A stretch of 64,000 bases of DNA from Viridibacterium curvum (GCF_039544165.1 NZ_BAABLD010000008.1:62001-126000); one strand, 5' to 3'; shown: positions 25,704 to 34,251, counted from the first letter of the stretch. Notes: generated from the sequence alone by a model not told the origin. Numbers and translations are program-made.

Positions 25704-27947
25704 ATGCAAGCCCACCGTCTTCTCTCCACCCTGCTGGCCCTGTTGTTGCTGAACGCCTGCGCCACCTCGCCCCTGGAGGCCAGCCGCAAACTGGCCGAGG
25801 AAGGTCAGCCCGAAGCCGCGCTCAAGCTGCTTGTCGAGGCGATGAAGGAATCGCCCAGCGACCAGAACCTGCGCATCCAGTACTACCGCCTGCGCGACGG
25901 CCAGGTCAATCGTGCCATTTCGGCCGCAGAACGCGCGCGGCAGGGCGGCCAGACTGCCGAAGCCCGGCGGCAGGTCGCCCTCGCACTGCGCATGGATCCC
26001 GGCAGCAGCCGCGCCATCGACCTCAACCGCGCGCTCGACGACGACGCCGACGTCGCCGAACAACTCAAGCGTGCCGAGACACTGCTCGACGGCAAGAAGT
26101 ACAGCGATGCGGAAGCACTCGCGCGGGACCTCATGGCCCGTGTGCCGAACCACTCCGGTGTGCGCCAGCTGCTGCGCCGCCTGGATACCGTACAGCAACC
26201 GGCCAGTGCAGAGGTACCCGGCCTGCGCAGCCAGTACACCAAACCGGTCACGCTGGAGTTCCGCGACACAGCGCTGCGCGGGGTGTTCGAAGCGATATCG
26301 CGCACCGCGGGCGTGAACTTCGTGTTCGACAGGGATGTACGCGCCGACACCAAGGTCACGGTCTTCGTGCGCAACGTGATGCTCGACGAAGCGATCCGCA
26401 TGGTGCTGGTGACCAATGGGCTGGATCGCAAGATGTTCAACGAGAACTCGATGCTCATCTACCCCGCCAATGCCGCAAAGCAGCGCGAGCATCAGGACCT
26501 CGTCACACGCACCTTCTATCTCACCAACACTGACGTCAAACAGGCCCAAACCCTGGTCAAGACCGTGGTGAAGACGCGCGACATCTTCATCGATGAGAAG
26601 CTCAACGTCATGGTCATCAAGGACTCGGCCGAGGCAGTTCGCCTTGCCGAGCGTCTCGTCGCCCAGATCGACATCCCCGACCCGGAAGTCATGCTTGACG
26701 TCGAAGTGCTCGAAGTCCTGCGCTCGCGACTCATCAACGTTGGCCTGCAATTCCCGGAGCAGATCGGCTATGGTCTGCTGCAGCCGACCACGGCCAGCTC
26801 CACCGTATCGGGCAGCATTGTCACGTCGAACACCACGCTGGGTGGCCAGCTGCAGGCAGGCAACATCAACCTGCGCAATACCGGTCAGCTCGTACCCTAT
26901 GTGCCGAATCCCGGCCTGCTGCTCAACCTCAAGGATCGCGACAGCGACAGCAACATCCTCGCCAACCCGCGCATCCGTGTGCGCAACCGCGAGAAAGCCA
27001 AGATCCACATCGGCGACAAGCTGCCGGTATTCACTACGACTTCGACGGCCAACGTCGGCGTGTCAGCAACGGTCAACTATCTCGATGTGGGTCTCAAGTT
27101 CGACGTCGAACCCATCGTGCGCCTCGATGATGAAGTCGAGATCAAGGTCGGCCTCGAAGTCTCAAGCGTGGTCAAGGAAGTCACTGGCCCGCAGAGCTCG
27201 CTGGCCTATCAGATCGGCACGCGCAACACATCGACTGTGCTGCGTCTGCGTGACGGCGAGACCCAGGTGCTTGCCGGCCTGATCTCGGACGAAGAGCGCA
27301 GCAGCGCTGCCCACGTGCCTGCCATCGGTCGCATTCCCCTGCTGGGCCGCCTGTTTTCGAACAATAACGACAGCAATACCAAGACGGAGATCGTGCTGCT
27401 CATCACTCCGCGCGTGCTACGCAACATCCAGCCCAACCAGACTGCGCGCGCCAGCCTCGCCGCCGGCACCGACAGCAGCATCGGCAGCGAGCCGCTACGC
27501 ATCAGCAACACCGCTGCGCGTGCCATCGACGTACGCGGCGGGCAAGGCGCCACCGGCAACGCCGCAGCGCGTGCTGCGCAACGTGCGCCAGGTGAAGAGC
27601 CCCCGCCTAACGCCACAGTACAGCGCGTAACGATCACACTGGGGGGGCCGCGCGAAGTGCGCGCCGGTCAGGAGGCAGTAGTGATCATCACCGCTAACGC
27701 ATCATCCGCACTGCGCTCGGCCGACGTTGCACTGAACTGGGATCCCAGCCTGTTCGAAACAGTCGGCGACGGTGGCGGCACGGTGCCGCTGACCGTCAAT
27801 GGTGGTGTGGCGACCGGACAGCTGCGGCTGAGGGCCAAGGCAGCGGGCACGGCCCGTATCGAAATCGGTACGGCCAGCTTCAGCAACGAAGCCGGCGACG
27901 TCCCGACAACGACACCCGAGCCGCTGGAAATCAAGGTCGTCCCGTGA
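25704..27947 (+). CDS. gspD: Secretin lipoprotein with TPR-like N-terminus and cohesin-like C-terminus
   Basis: This 747-residue outer-membrane pore has a lipobox (LLLLNAC, Cys19). Residues about 25-170 are helical TPR-like repeats (ASRKLAEEGQPEAALKLLVE). An STN/N0-type domain follows at about 180-255 (VTLEFRDTALRGVFEAISRT), then an N-domain (RTFYLTNTDVKQAQTLVKTV). The secretin core spans about 325-590: the VxxxExxE-like VMLDVEVLEVLRS, then VRLDDEVEIKVGLEVSS and the signature VPAIGRIPLLGRLF. A linker leads to a C-terminal cohesin-like beta domain (about 640-747; VRAGQEAVVIITANASSALR). TPR-secretin-cohesin fusions are known in some beta- and deltaproteobacteria but differ from ordinary GspD. 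The stop overlaps the following GTG start. Confidence 0.9.
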   Translation: MQAHRLLSTLLALLLLNACATSPLEASRKLAEEGQPEAALKLLVEAMKESPSDQNLRIQYYRLRDGQVNRAISAAERARQGGQTAEARRQVALALRMDPGSSRAIDLNRALDDDADVAEQLKRAETLLDGKKYSDAEALARDLMARVPNHSGVRQLLRRLDTVQQPASAEVPGLRSQYTKPVTLEFRDTALRGVFEAISRTAGVNFVFDRDVRADTKVTVFVRNVMLDEAIRMVLVTNGLDRKMFNENSMLIYPANAAKQREHQDLVTRTFYLTNTDVKQAQTLVKTVVKTRDIFIDEKLNVMVIKDSAEAVRLAERLVAQIDIPDPEVMLDVEVLEVLRSRLINVGLQFPEQIGYGLLQPTTASSTVSGSIVTSNTTLGGQLQAGNINLRNTGQLVPYVPNPGLLLNLKDRDSDSNILANPRIRVRNREKAKIHIGDKLPVFTTTSTANVGVSATVNYLDVGLKFDVEPIVRLDDEVEIKVGLEVSSVVKEVTGPQSSLAYQIGTRNTSTVLRLRDGETQVLAGLISDEERSSAAHVPAIGRIPLLGRLFSNNNDSNTKTEIVLLITPRVLRNIQPNQTARASLAAGTDSSIGSEPLRISNTAARAIDVRGGQGATGNAAARAAQRAPGEEPPPNATVQRVTITLGGPREVRAGQEAVVIITANASSALRSADVALNWDPSLFETVGDGGGTVPLTVNGGVATGQLRLRAKAAGTARIEIGTASFSNEAGDVPTTTPEPLEIKVVP

Positions 27948-28426
27948 TTCGCAAGCGCGCAACGCGAGGTTTCACGCTGATCGAGATGGTGATCGTGGTC
28001 GCCATCGTCGGCATCCTGGCCTCGGCAGCCTTTCCAGTCGCCAGCCTCGTCGCCCAGCGCAGCAAGGAGGCCGAGCTGCGCAGCGCGCTGCGCCAGGTGC
28101 GTGAAGCACTCGACGCGTACAAGAGGGCTGGCGACGAGGGGCGCATCGAACGCTCGGTCGATGCCTCGGGCTACCCGTCCTCACTCGACGTGCTCGCCAG
28201 CGGCGTTACAGACATCAAGCGCCCTGACGGCCAGAAGATCTACTTCCTGCGCCGCGTCCCACGCGACCCCATGAACGACGACGCACGACTCGCAGCTGCC
28301 GAAACCTGGGCCCTGCGCAGCTACGCCAGCCCGCCGGAGTCGCCTGAGGAAGGCAAGGATGTCTTCGATATCCATTCGCGTTCGGCACGCACAGGCCTCA
28401 ACGGCGTGCCTTACCGGGAGTGGTGA
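27944..28426 (+). CDS. Type IV pseudopilin-like protein (160 aa)
   Basis: The GTG start at 27944 overlaps the secretin stop. It has a prepilin leader RATRG and the helix FTLIEMVIVVAIVGILASAA with Glu5. Residues 30-60 form an amphipathic helix. Towards the C-terminus are YFLRRVPRDPMNDDA and the end VFDIHSRSARTGLNGVPYRE. The 'VFD-I/V-x-S...NG-x-P' end is shared with the next pseudopilin, so they look like paralogues. Cleavage needs a prepilin peptidase, which is not in the window. Confidence 0.85.
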   Translation: MIRKRATRGFTLIEMVIVVAIVGILASAAFPVASLVAQRSKEAELRSALRQVREALDAYKRAGDEGRIERSVDASGYPSSLDVLASGVTDIKRPDGQKIYFLRRVPRDPMNDDARLAAAETWALRSYASPPESPEEGKDVFDIHSRSARTGLNGVPYREW

Positions 28427-28428
28427 GC

Positions 28429-28809
28429 ATGTCTCCGCGCCGCGACCGTGGGGGCTTCACCCTCATCGAACTGCTGGTCGTCATGGCCATCATCGGCGTG
28501 CTGCTGTCGATCGCCGCGCCCCGCTATTTCAACCATGTCGAGAAGGCGCGCGAAGGCGCGCTGAAACAGAGTCTTGCCGTCATGCGCGACGCCATCGACA
28601 AGTTCTACGCCGACACTGAGCACTACCCGGCTTCGCTGGACGAGCTCGTCGAGAGGCGCTACCTGCGCAGCTTGCCCGAAGACCCCTACACCGGCATGCG
28701 TGACAGTTGGCAGACGGAAGCCCCCCCCGAGGGCGGTGAAGGCGTCTTCGATGTGCGCAGCGGTGCAAGCGGTATGACCGCGAATGGCGCACCACTGGGG
28801 GATCTGTGA
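28429..28809 (+). CDS. Type IV pseudopilin-like protein (126 aa)
   Basis: The prepilin leader ends in RGG, followed by FTLIELLVVMAIIGVLLSIA with Glu5. I chose the ATG at 28429 because a GGAG box lies 8 bp upstream; GTG codons at 28420 and 28423 are in frame as well. The C-terminal part has LPEDPYTGMRDSWQ and the end VFDVRSGASGMTANGAPLGD, parallel to the preceding pseudopilin. The 'DP-x-T-G-x-RD-W/S' motif is also shared with the next protein. Confidence 0.85.
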   Translation: MSPRRDRGGFTLIELLVVMAIIGVLLSIAAPRYFNHVEKAREGALKQSLAVMRDAIDKFYADTEHYPASLDELVERRYLRSLPEDPYTGMRDSWQTEAPPEGGEGVFDVRSGASGMTANGAPLGDL

Positions 28810-29327
28810 AACGCCTCGCCCCGCGCCATCAGCAACGGGGCATGGTCTATCTGCTGCTGATTTTCACCCTCGCTACGTTGGGCTTTCTGCTTGCCGAGCT
28901 GGGACGCGGCTGGAGCCTGACCGCACAACGCGCGAAGGAAACCGAGCTGCTGTTCATCGGCCAGCAGTTCGCACAGGCCCTCTCCAGCTACAAGGCCCGC
29001 ACCCCGCAGGGCACGCCCGAGGCCCCGCAGCGCCTCGAAGATCTCCTCGAAGATCGCCGTTTCCCCTTCATCGTGCGCCATCTGCGCGAGATTCCGCGCG
29101 ACCCCATGACCGGCCTGCGCGACTGGGGCCTTGCGCTGCAAGACGGGCGCATCGTCGCCGTACACAGCTTGTCGGAGCGACAGCCCTTGCGGCAAGGCAT
29201 GCTGCCCGAGTACGTATCGGTGAAGAACGAGGAAGGCCGCGCTTACCGCAAATGGTTCTTCGTACCCGTGGCAGCAAGCCCCGGGCCGGGCATTGGTGCC
29301 ACAAGCGGCGAGAATCCCCAGCAGTAG
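28806..29327 (+). CDS. Atypical pseudopilin-like protein without Glu5 (173 aa)
   Basis: The GTG at 28806 overlaps the previous stop. The N-terminus is KRLAPRHQQRG followed by the helix MVYLLLIFTLATLGFLLAEL. It looks like a prepilin leader, but the conserved Glu at mature position 5 is missing, as in GspK-type tip pseudopilins. It shares IPRDPMTGLRDWGLAL with the two preceding proteins, and the rest has a helix (RAKETELLFIGQQFAQALSS). It is much shorter than GspK (about 300 residues). It is the last gene of the operon before the terminator. A tip or priming role is inferred. Confidence 0.75.
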   Translation: MKRLAPRHQQRGMVYLLLIFTLATLGFLLAELGRGWSLTAQRAKETELLFIGQQFAQALSSYKARTPQGTPEAPQRLEDLLEDRRFPFIVRHLREIPRDPMTGLRDWGLALQDGRIVAVHSLSERQPLRQGMLPEYVSVKNEEGRAYRKWFFVPVAASPGPGIGATSGENPQQ

Positions 29328-29349
29328 GCCAAACCGGCGCCACAAAGCA

Positions 29350-29379
29350 AAAAGCCCGTCCGGTAAGGGACGGGCTTTT
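29350..29379. terminator. Rho-independent terminator, usable on both strands
   Basis: A 12-bp perfect stem (AAAAGCCCGTCC / GGACGGGCTTTT) with a 6-nt loop lies 22 bp after the last operon gene, and has a T-tract on the plus strand and an equivalent one on the minus strand. It ends the secretion operon on the plus strand and the tRNA-Phe transcript on the minus strand. Confidence 0.9.
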
Positions 29380-29385
29380 CAATTC

Positions 29386-29461
29386 TGGTGGCCGGTCGCG
29401 GAATCGAACCACGGACACGCGGATTTTCAATCCGCTGCTCTACCAACTGAGCTAACCGGCC
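29386..29461 (-). tRNA. tRNA-Phe (GAA)
   Basis: Reading the minus strand gives a complete 76-nt cloverleaf. It has a 7-bp acceptor stem GGCCGGT/ACCGGCC, a D-arm with AGTTGGTA, an anticodon stem GCGGA/TCCGC with loop TTGAAAA (anticodon GAA), a 5-nt variable loop, a T-arm with TTCGATT and encoded CCA. All stems pair, with one G-U in the T-stem. No integrase or direct-repeat att site is visible beside it. Confidence 0.97.
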
Positions 29462-29473
29462 AAAGAGCTGAGC

Positions 29474-29502
29474 ATTATAGTCACCCAAAGCCGCTTCCGC
29501 AA
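29474..29502 (-). promoter_or_regulatory. Promoter of tRNA-Phe
   Basis: On the minus strand a perfect -10 box TATAAT (29474-29479) lies just upstream of the tRNA. A TTGCGG -35-like box (29497-29502) is spaced by exactly 17 bp. The distance to the tRNA 5' end (about 12 bp from the -10) fits direct initiation near the mature end. Confidence 0.7.
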
Positions 29503-29649
29503 GCCGACATTGCCCCCAAGAGGCCGGAACTGCGCCACATCAAGCTCCTCCGGGCGTTCCAGGGGCTCAATGTTCGTGCTGGCAGGCCGATATCTGTTGA
29601 ATTCACCAGAACCGCCTGCCGCACGGCTTGACCCAGACTGTTCCGCCAA

Positions 29650-30936
29650 ATGGAAACCCGGACCGACGACGTCTTCGTGACACCCGAGCAATTGTGCATA
29701 GGCCTGTATGTGCACATTGATCTGCCCTGGTTCAGTCATCCTTTCAGCTTCAGCAGCTTCCGCATCAAGTCGGCGGATCAGATCTCCACACTGCGTGGCC
29801 TGGGGGTCAAGCAATTCCGTGTCGACCCCTCCCGCTCAGACAAGATGCCGGAAGCCACAACCGGGGCCACGGAGGCCGCCGCTGCCCCGGCAGCCGAAAC
29901 CGCGCCGCTGAGCCCCGCAGAAGCCGAGCGCGTACAACGAACCCGCCTGCTGGCCGAACGCAAGGAAAAGCTCGCGCACATGGAAAAAGCCTTCGCCAAG
30001 GCCGCCACCATCATGCGCAACATCAACCGCAATCTGCTCTCCAACCCACGCGACTGTCTGCAGGAGGTCGGGGGGCTTGTTGACCAGATGGTCGGCGCCT
30101 TCCTCAACGAGCCCGAGATTGCCCTGCACGTGATGGGCGAGAAGGCCGGCGGTGAAGAGGTCTATTTCCACGGCCTCAACGTCGCCATCCTGTCGATGAT
30201 GCTGGCGCGCGAAATGGGTATGACGGCAGAGGACACCCGTGTGCTTGGCCTCGGTGCGATGTTTCACGACATCGGCCTGATGGAAATTCCGGACAAGGTG
30301 CTCAAAAAGAACATCGACGAGATGAACCATGCCGAGCGTGAGCTGCGCAAGCTGCACAACGACTATGGTCTGAAAATCGCAAAGCGCGTCGGTCTGCCGG
30401 AAAGCGTACAGGCCATCATTGCCCAGCATCACGAAAACGCCGACGGTTCAGGTTATCCAAAAGGATTGAAGGGTGAAGCGATTGCGCAGCCGGCGCGCAT
30501 CGTGGCGATGGTCAATCACTACGACAACCTGTGCAACCCGGCCGACATCTCACGCGCGCTGACACCGCACGAAGCGCTGTCGCTGATGTTTTCGCAACGC
30601 CGTGCCAAGTTCGATGCACAGGCCCTGCAGCTGATGATCCGTTGTCTTGGCGTCTACCCGCCGGGCAGCGTTGTGAAACTTTCGAATGAAAGCATCGCCC
30701 TTGTACAGTCGGTCAATCCCGCCAAGCCGCTGCGCCCCTGGGTGCTGCTGTATGACGCGAAAGTGCCCAAGGAGGAAGCAATCTCGATCAACCTCGAAGA
30801 CGACCCCTCGCTTAACATCGTGAAAGCCGTACGTCCCATCCAGTTGCCGACAGCGGTGTTCGAGTATCTCAATCCACGCAAGCGCGTCACTTATTACTTC
30901 GACGCGAATTCATCCAATCCGGCCAAAGGCCAGTGA
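29650..30936 (+). CDS. HD-GYP domain c-di-GMP phosphodiesterase with DUF3391
   Basis: The 428-residue cytoplasmic protein has an N-terminal DUF3391 region (about 8-60: VTPEQLCIGLYVHIDLPWF), a linker rich in Ala/Pro/Glu and an HD-GYP domain. The HD pair is in MFHDIGLMEIPDKVL (about residue 206), and HHENADGSGYPKGL (about 260-273) contains the GYP. These residues bind metals and cleave c-di-GMP to GMP or pGpG. It lies 1 bp before a hybrid histidine kinase gene, so the two are cotranscribed. Both belong to surface-attachment signalling, but the input signal is not known. Confidence 0.92.
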   Translation: METRTDDVFVTPEQLCIGLYVHIDLPWFSHPFSFSSFRIKSADQISTLRGLGVKQFRVDPSRSDKMPEATTGATEAAAAPAAETAPLSPAEAERVQRTRLLAERKEKLAHMEKAFAKAATIMRNINRNLLSNPRDCLQEVGGLVDQMVGAFLNEPEIALHVMGEKAGGEEVYFHGLNVAILSMMLAREMGMTAEDTRVLGLGAMFHDIGLMEIPDKVLKKNIDEMNHAERELRKLHNDYGLKIAKRVGLPESVQAIIAQHHENADGSGYPKGLKGEAIAQPARIVAMVNHYDNLCNPADISRALTPHEALSLMFSQRRAKFDAQALQLMIRCLGVYPPGSVVKLSNESIALVQSVNPAKPLRPWVLLYDAKVPKEEAISINLEDDPSLNIVKAVRPIQLPTAVFEYLNPRKRVTYYFDANSSNPAKGQ

Positions 30937-30937
30937 C

Positions 30938-32845
30938 ATGCAGCACCCCGAGTCCGTCCTGCTGAGCCAGTCGCAAGAGATCCTGCTGCTGGTCGATGCG
31001 CAGACACTGGCCATCGTCGAAGTCAGCGCCGCCACCATCCAGCAGCTGGGCTACACACGCGACGAGCTGATCGGACGATCGATCACCGAGATCGAGTGCG
31101 CCCTGTCCGACGTGTTCTTCTGGGAAGAGGTCCGTGCCGGTGGCGGCAGCGATATCACTGATGCGGAAGGCCTGTACCAGCGCGCTGATGGCAGCACGCT
31201 GGTCGCGCGCAAAAGCGTGCATCGCTGCCGGGGTGACGCCGCTGGCTGGCTGGTGGTGCGTGCCGAAAACGTGGAAGACGAAGTCGAGGCCGAGGAGGAG
31301 CTGGCGCACATGGCGTCGCAGCTGCGCGCCACGCTCGAAGCCACGGCTGATGGCATCCTGGTGCTCGACCGCGAAGGCCGCATCACCAACATGAACCGTC
31401 GCTTCGCGCAGCTGTGGCACCTGCCTCACGAGCTGCTCGAACGCCACGACGACACGCGACTTTTCGCCCACATTCTTGGCCAGCTCGAATCGCCCGAGGA
31501 CTGTCAGGCGATGCGCGCACCGCTGATGGGCGATGCCGAAGACGAAACCTTCGACACCGCTCCGCTGCGTGATGGCCGCGTCTTCGAATGCAAGACGCGC
31601 CCCGCCATGCACGCAACGCAGATCATCGGCCGCGTGCTGTCGGTGACCGACATCACCGAGAAATTTCGCGCCGAGCAAGCGCTGATCGCCGCACGCGATG
31701 CGGCCAACGCGGCGAGCCACGCCAAGGGCGAGTTCCTTGCCATGATGTCGCACGAGATCCGCACGCCCATGAACGGCATCATCGGCATGGCCCAGCTGCT
31801 GCAGATGAGCGAGCTGCCTGAGGAGCAACGCGAGTACGTCGACACCATGCGCAACAGCGGTGAAGCCCTGCTGCAGATCATCAACGACATCCTCGACTAC
31901 TCGAAGATCGAGGCGCGCAAGCTGCAGCTGGAGTCGACGTGCTTCGACCTGCCTGCCCTGCTCGAAGACCTGCGCAAGCTCTTTTCGGTGCGCCTGCACG
32001 AGAACGGACCGCGCTTCTCGGTGACGATAGACGCCGACGTGCCGGCACGCCTTGTCGGCGACCCGGTCCGCATGCGCCAGCTGCTCGTCAATCTCATCGG
32101 CAACGCCTTCAAGTTCACCGAGCAGGGCGAGATCGCCGTCACCATCCGCCAGATTGCGGCCGACACGGAAGCCAGCCTGCTGCGCTTCGCCGTGCGCGAC
32201 ACGGGCATCGGCATCCCGGCGGACAAGCTCGAACACATCTTTACGCCCTTCGAACAAGCCGACATGTCCACCACGCGACGCTACGGCGGCACCGGCCTCG
32301 GGCTGTCGATCTGCCGCATGCTCAGCGAAATGATGGGCGGCCAGATCGGTGTCGATAGCCAGGTCGGAGAAGGTTCCGAATTCTGGTTCACCGCCCGCCT
32401 GCTGCGCGACGCCGGCAACATGCCGAAAGTGGCCGCAGCGGTCCGCACTGATGGTCGACTGGGCTCTGACACCCAGGTGCTGATCGTCGAGGACAATCCG
32501 GTCAACCTCCTCGTGCTCACCAATCTCGTGCGCAAGCTGGGCGGCTCGTCCATCCTGAGCGCAGCCGATGGCTGCGAAGCCCTCGAACGCTGCGCAGCCC
32601 AGTCTTTCGACATCATCTTCATGGACACGCGCATGCCGGTGATGGATGGTCTGGAGGCCACCCGATCCCTGCGCAGTGAAGGCAACGACACCTACATCGT
32701 CGGCGTCAGTGCCGATGCCATGTCCGAAGACCGTGAGCGGGCGCTCGGCTGCGGCATGAACGACTACGTCGCCAAGCCTGTCTCCATCGACGCCTTGCGT
32801 AACGCCATCCAGCGCTGGTCCGAGACGCGCAACGCGGCAGCCTGA
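30938..32845 (+). CDS. PAS-containing hybrid histidine kinase/response regulator
   Basis: The 635-residue protein has two PAS-type regions (about 10-110 and 125-240), and no membrane segment. The HisKA box FLAMMSHEIRTPMNGIIGMA has the phospho-His near residue 271. The ATPase domain has N, G1 and G2 boxes (LIGNAFKF, DTGIGIP, GGTGLGLSICRM). The C-terminal receiver (QVLIVEDNPVN...IIFMDTRMPVMDG, Asp near 562, Lys in YVAKPVS) is intact. No Hpt domain is fused, so a separate phosphotransfer protein and output regulator are expected. The preceding HD-GYP gene is a natural functional partner. Confidence 0.93.
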   Translation: MQHPESVLLSQSQEILLLVDAQTLAIVEVSAATIQQLGYTRDELIGRSITEIECALSDVFFWEEVRAGGGSDITDAEGLYQRADGSTLVARKSVHRCRGDAAGWLVVRAENVEDEVEAEEELAHMASQLRATLEATADGILVLDREGRITNMNRRFAQLWHLPHELLERHDDTRLFAHILGQLESPEDCQAMRAPLMGDAEDETFDTAPLRDGRVFECKTRPAMHATQIIGRVLSVTDITEKFRAEQALIAARDAANAASHAKGEFLAMMSHEIRTPMNGIIGMAQLLQMSELPEEQREYVDTMRNSGEALLQIINDILDYSKIEARKLQLESTCFDLPALLEDLRKLFSVRLHENGPRFSVTIDADVPARLVGDPVRMRQLLVNLIGNAFKFTEQGEIAVTIRQIAADTEASLLRFAVRDTGIGIPADKLEHIFTPFEQADMSTTRRYGGTGLGLSICRMLSEMMGGQIGVDSQVGEGSEFWFTARLLRDAGNMPKVAAAVRTDGRLGSDTQVLIVEDNPVNLLVLTNLVRKLGGSSILSAADGCEALERCAAQSFDIIFMDTRMPVMDGLEATRSLRSEGNDTYIVGVSADAMSEDRERALGCGMNDYVAKPVSIDALRNAIQRWSETRNAAA

Positions 32846-32875
32846 CTCCCGGCACGCGGGCTACACTCGCGTCCC

Positions 32876-33943
32876 ATGAGTGCCCGCCCCCGCAGCAAGT
32901 CCTCCGCTTTTGCCCGCCAGCTGATTGCCTGGCAAGCCGATCACGGCCGCCACGACCTGCCCTGGCAGAACACGCGCGACCCCTACCGCGTCTGGCTGTC
33001 CGAGATCATGCTGCAGCAGACCCAGGTCGACACCGTCATCCCCTACTACCAGCGTTTCCTGCAGCGCTTCCCCGATGTGGCTGCGCTGGCCGCTGCCCCC
33101 ACCGACGACGTGCTCGCGCTGTGGAGCGGGCTCGGCTACTACGCCCGCGCCCGCAACCTGCAACGTGCGGCACAGCAAGTCGTGCACGAACATGGCGGAC
33201 GCTTTCCACGCGACGCAGCCGGCCTCATGGCGCTGCCCGGCATAGGCCGCTCCACAGCCGCCGCGATTGCCGCTGTCTGCCATGGCGAAGCCGTCGCCAT
33301 TCTCGACGGCAACGTCAAACGCGTGCTGACGCGCCACTTCGGCATCGAGGGATTCCCCGGTGAGCGCGCCATCGAGCAACAACTCTGGCAACTTGCCGAA
33401 TCGCTGGTGCCTGCCGACGACGCCGCGCGCTACCCGCAAGCCATCATGGATCTCGGCGCCACCCTCTGCACGCGCAGCAAGCCGCGCTGCGACGACTGCC
33501 CGGTCAAACAAAGCTGCGTCGCGCGACGCGACGGCCGCCAGGCCGAGCTGCCCACACGCAAGGCCCGCAAACCCGTGCCGCAACGCCAGGCCCGCGTCCT
33601 CGTGCTGCGCCATCGCGGCAAGATCCTGCTCGAACAACGCCCGCCCAGCGGCATCTGGGGCGGCCTTTACAGCCTGCCCGAGTTGGCTGCCGGCGAAACC
33701 CTCGCCGCCGCCCTGCTGCGCATCACCGGCCAGCCCCTGCCCGCCGACAGCCAGGAACTGCCCGAGGTGCTCCACGTCTTCACCCATTTCAAGCTCAGCC
33801 TGCAGCCCGAACTGGTCGAGCTCGATCAGTCCCTCCAAGGCGTTGCGGAAGCTGGTTTGCGCTGGTTTGCGTCGGGCGATCTGGATGAAGTGGGGCTGCC
33901 GGCGCCGATACGACGGATTCTTGCTGCGCTGCCTGACGCCTGA
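32876..33943 (+). CDS. mutY: A/G-specific adenine glycosylase MutY
   Basis: This 355-residue DNA repair enzyme removes adenine mispaired with 8-oxoguanine. It has the catalytic Glu in SEIMLQQTQV, a helix-hairpin-helix with LPGIGRSTAAAI, the catalytic Asp in ILDGNVKRVL, and a [4Fe-4S] cluster loop C-x6-C-x2-C-x5-C (CTRSKPRCDDCPVKQSC). The C-terminal Nudix-like domain (about 235-355; GIWGGLYSLPEL) recognises 8-oxoG. Length is normal. It starts 30 bp after the hybrid kinase stop. Confidence 0.96.
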   Translation: MSARPRSKSSAFARQLIAWQADHGRHDLPWQNTRDPYRVWLSEIMLQQTQVDTVIPYYQRFLQRFPDVAALAAAPTDDVLALWSGLGYYARARNLQRAAQQVVHEHGGRFPRDAAGLMALPGIGRSTAAAIAAVCHGEAVAILDGNVKRVLTRHFGIEGFPGERAIEQQLWQLAESLVPADDAARYPQAIMDLGATLCTRSKPRCDDCPVKQSCVARRDGRQAELPTRKARKPVPQRQARVLVLRHRGKILLEQRPPSGIWGGLYSLPELAAGETLAAALLRITGQPLPADSQELPEVLHVFTHFKLSLQPELVELDQSLQGVAEAGLRWFASGDLDEVGLPAPIRRILAALPDA

Positions 33944-33965
33944 ACAAGGCTCGCGCCCGAACCAC

Positions 33966-34209
33966 CATTTCCCCCTCTCCCGGCCTCCGGCCACCCTCCC
34001 CCTCATGGGGCGGGAACTGCAAAGGGTTGGTGTTACATGTTTCTGCTGAGGGACCACAGCGACGCTCACGACCACTGATAGCCGTGCCCTCCCCGGCTTT
34101 ACGTTCGGCGCAGCCGCTCTGCGCCCCCCTCGCCCGCTTGCGGGAGAGGGGGTGGGGGAGAGGACTTGAGGGGGAGGGTGCCCCGTCAGGGGCGGGAGAG
34201 GGGGAAATG
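33966..34209. repeat. MITE-like inverted-repeat element between mutY and dapF
   Basis: This 308-bp gap (33944-34251) holds no gene. It contains outer inverted arms of about 38-40 bp (33966-34004 and 34168-34209). Both read CATTTCCCCCTCTCCCG inwards and then diverge before CACCCTCCCCCTC. Inside is a further hairpin (CCCCCTCGCCCGC / GCGGGAGAGGGGG, 34125-34152). C/T-rich palindromes of this kind occur as interspersed repeats in proteobacteria. No transposase frame is present. The element ends 43 bp before the dapF start and may supply or disturb its leader. Confidence 0.65.
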
Positions 34210-34251
34210 CCACGCCACCGCCCAATCCCCCACCTGAGCGATAATCCCCCC

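Noticed and set aside
25629..27008. Minus-strand frame of 459 codons
   Set aside because: Antisense to the secretin gene, whose motifs are clear.
29386..29461. tRNA-Phe as an integration site of a genomic island
   Set aside because: No integrase or direct repeat of the tRNA end is seen on either side; the flanks are ordinary operon genes.
34027..34251. Upstream extension of the dapF frame to 34027
   Set aside because: It would translate the inverted-repeat element; the conserved DapF N-terminus starts at 34252.
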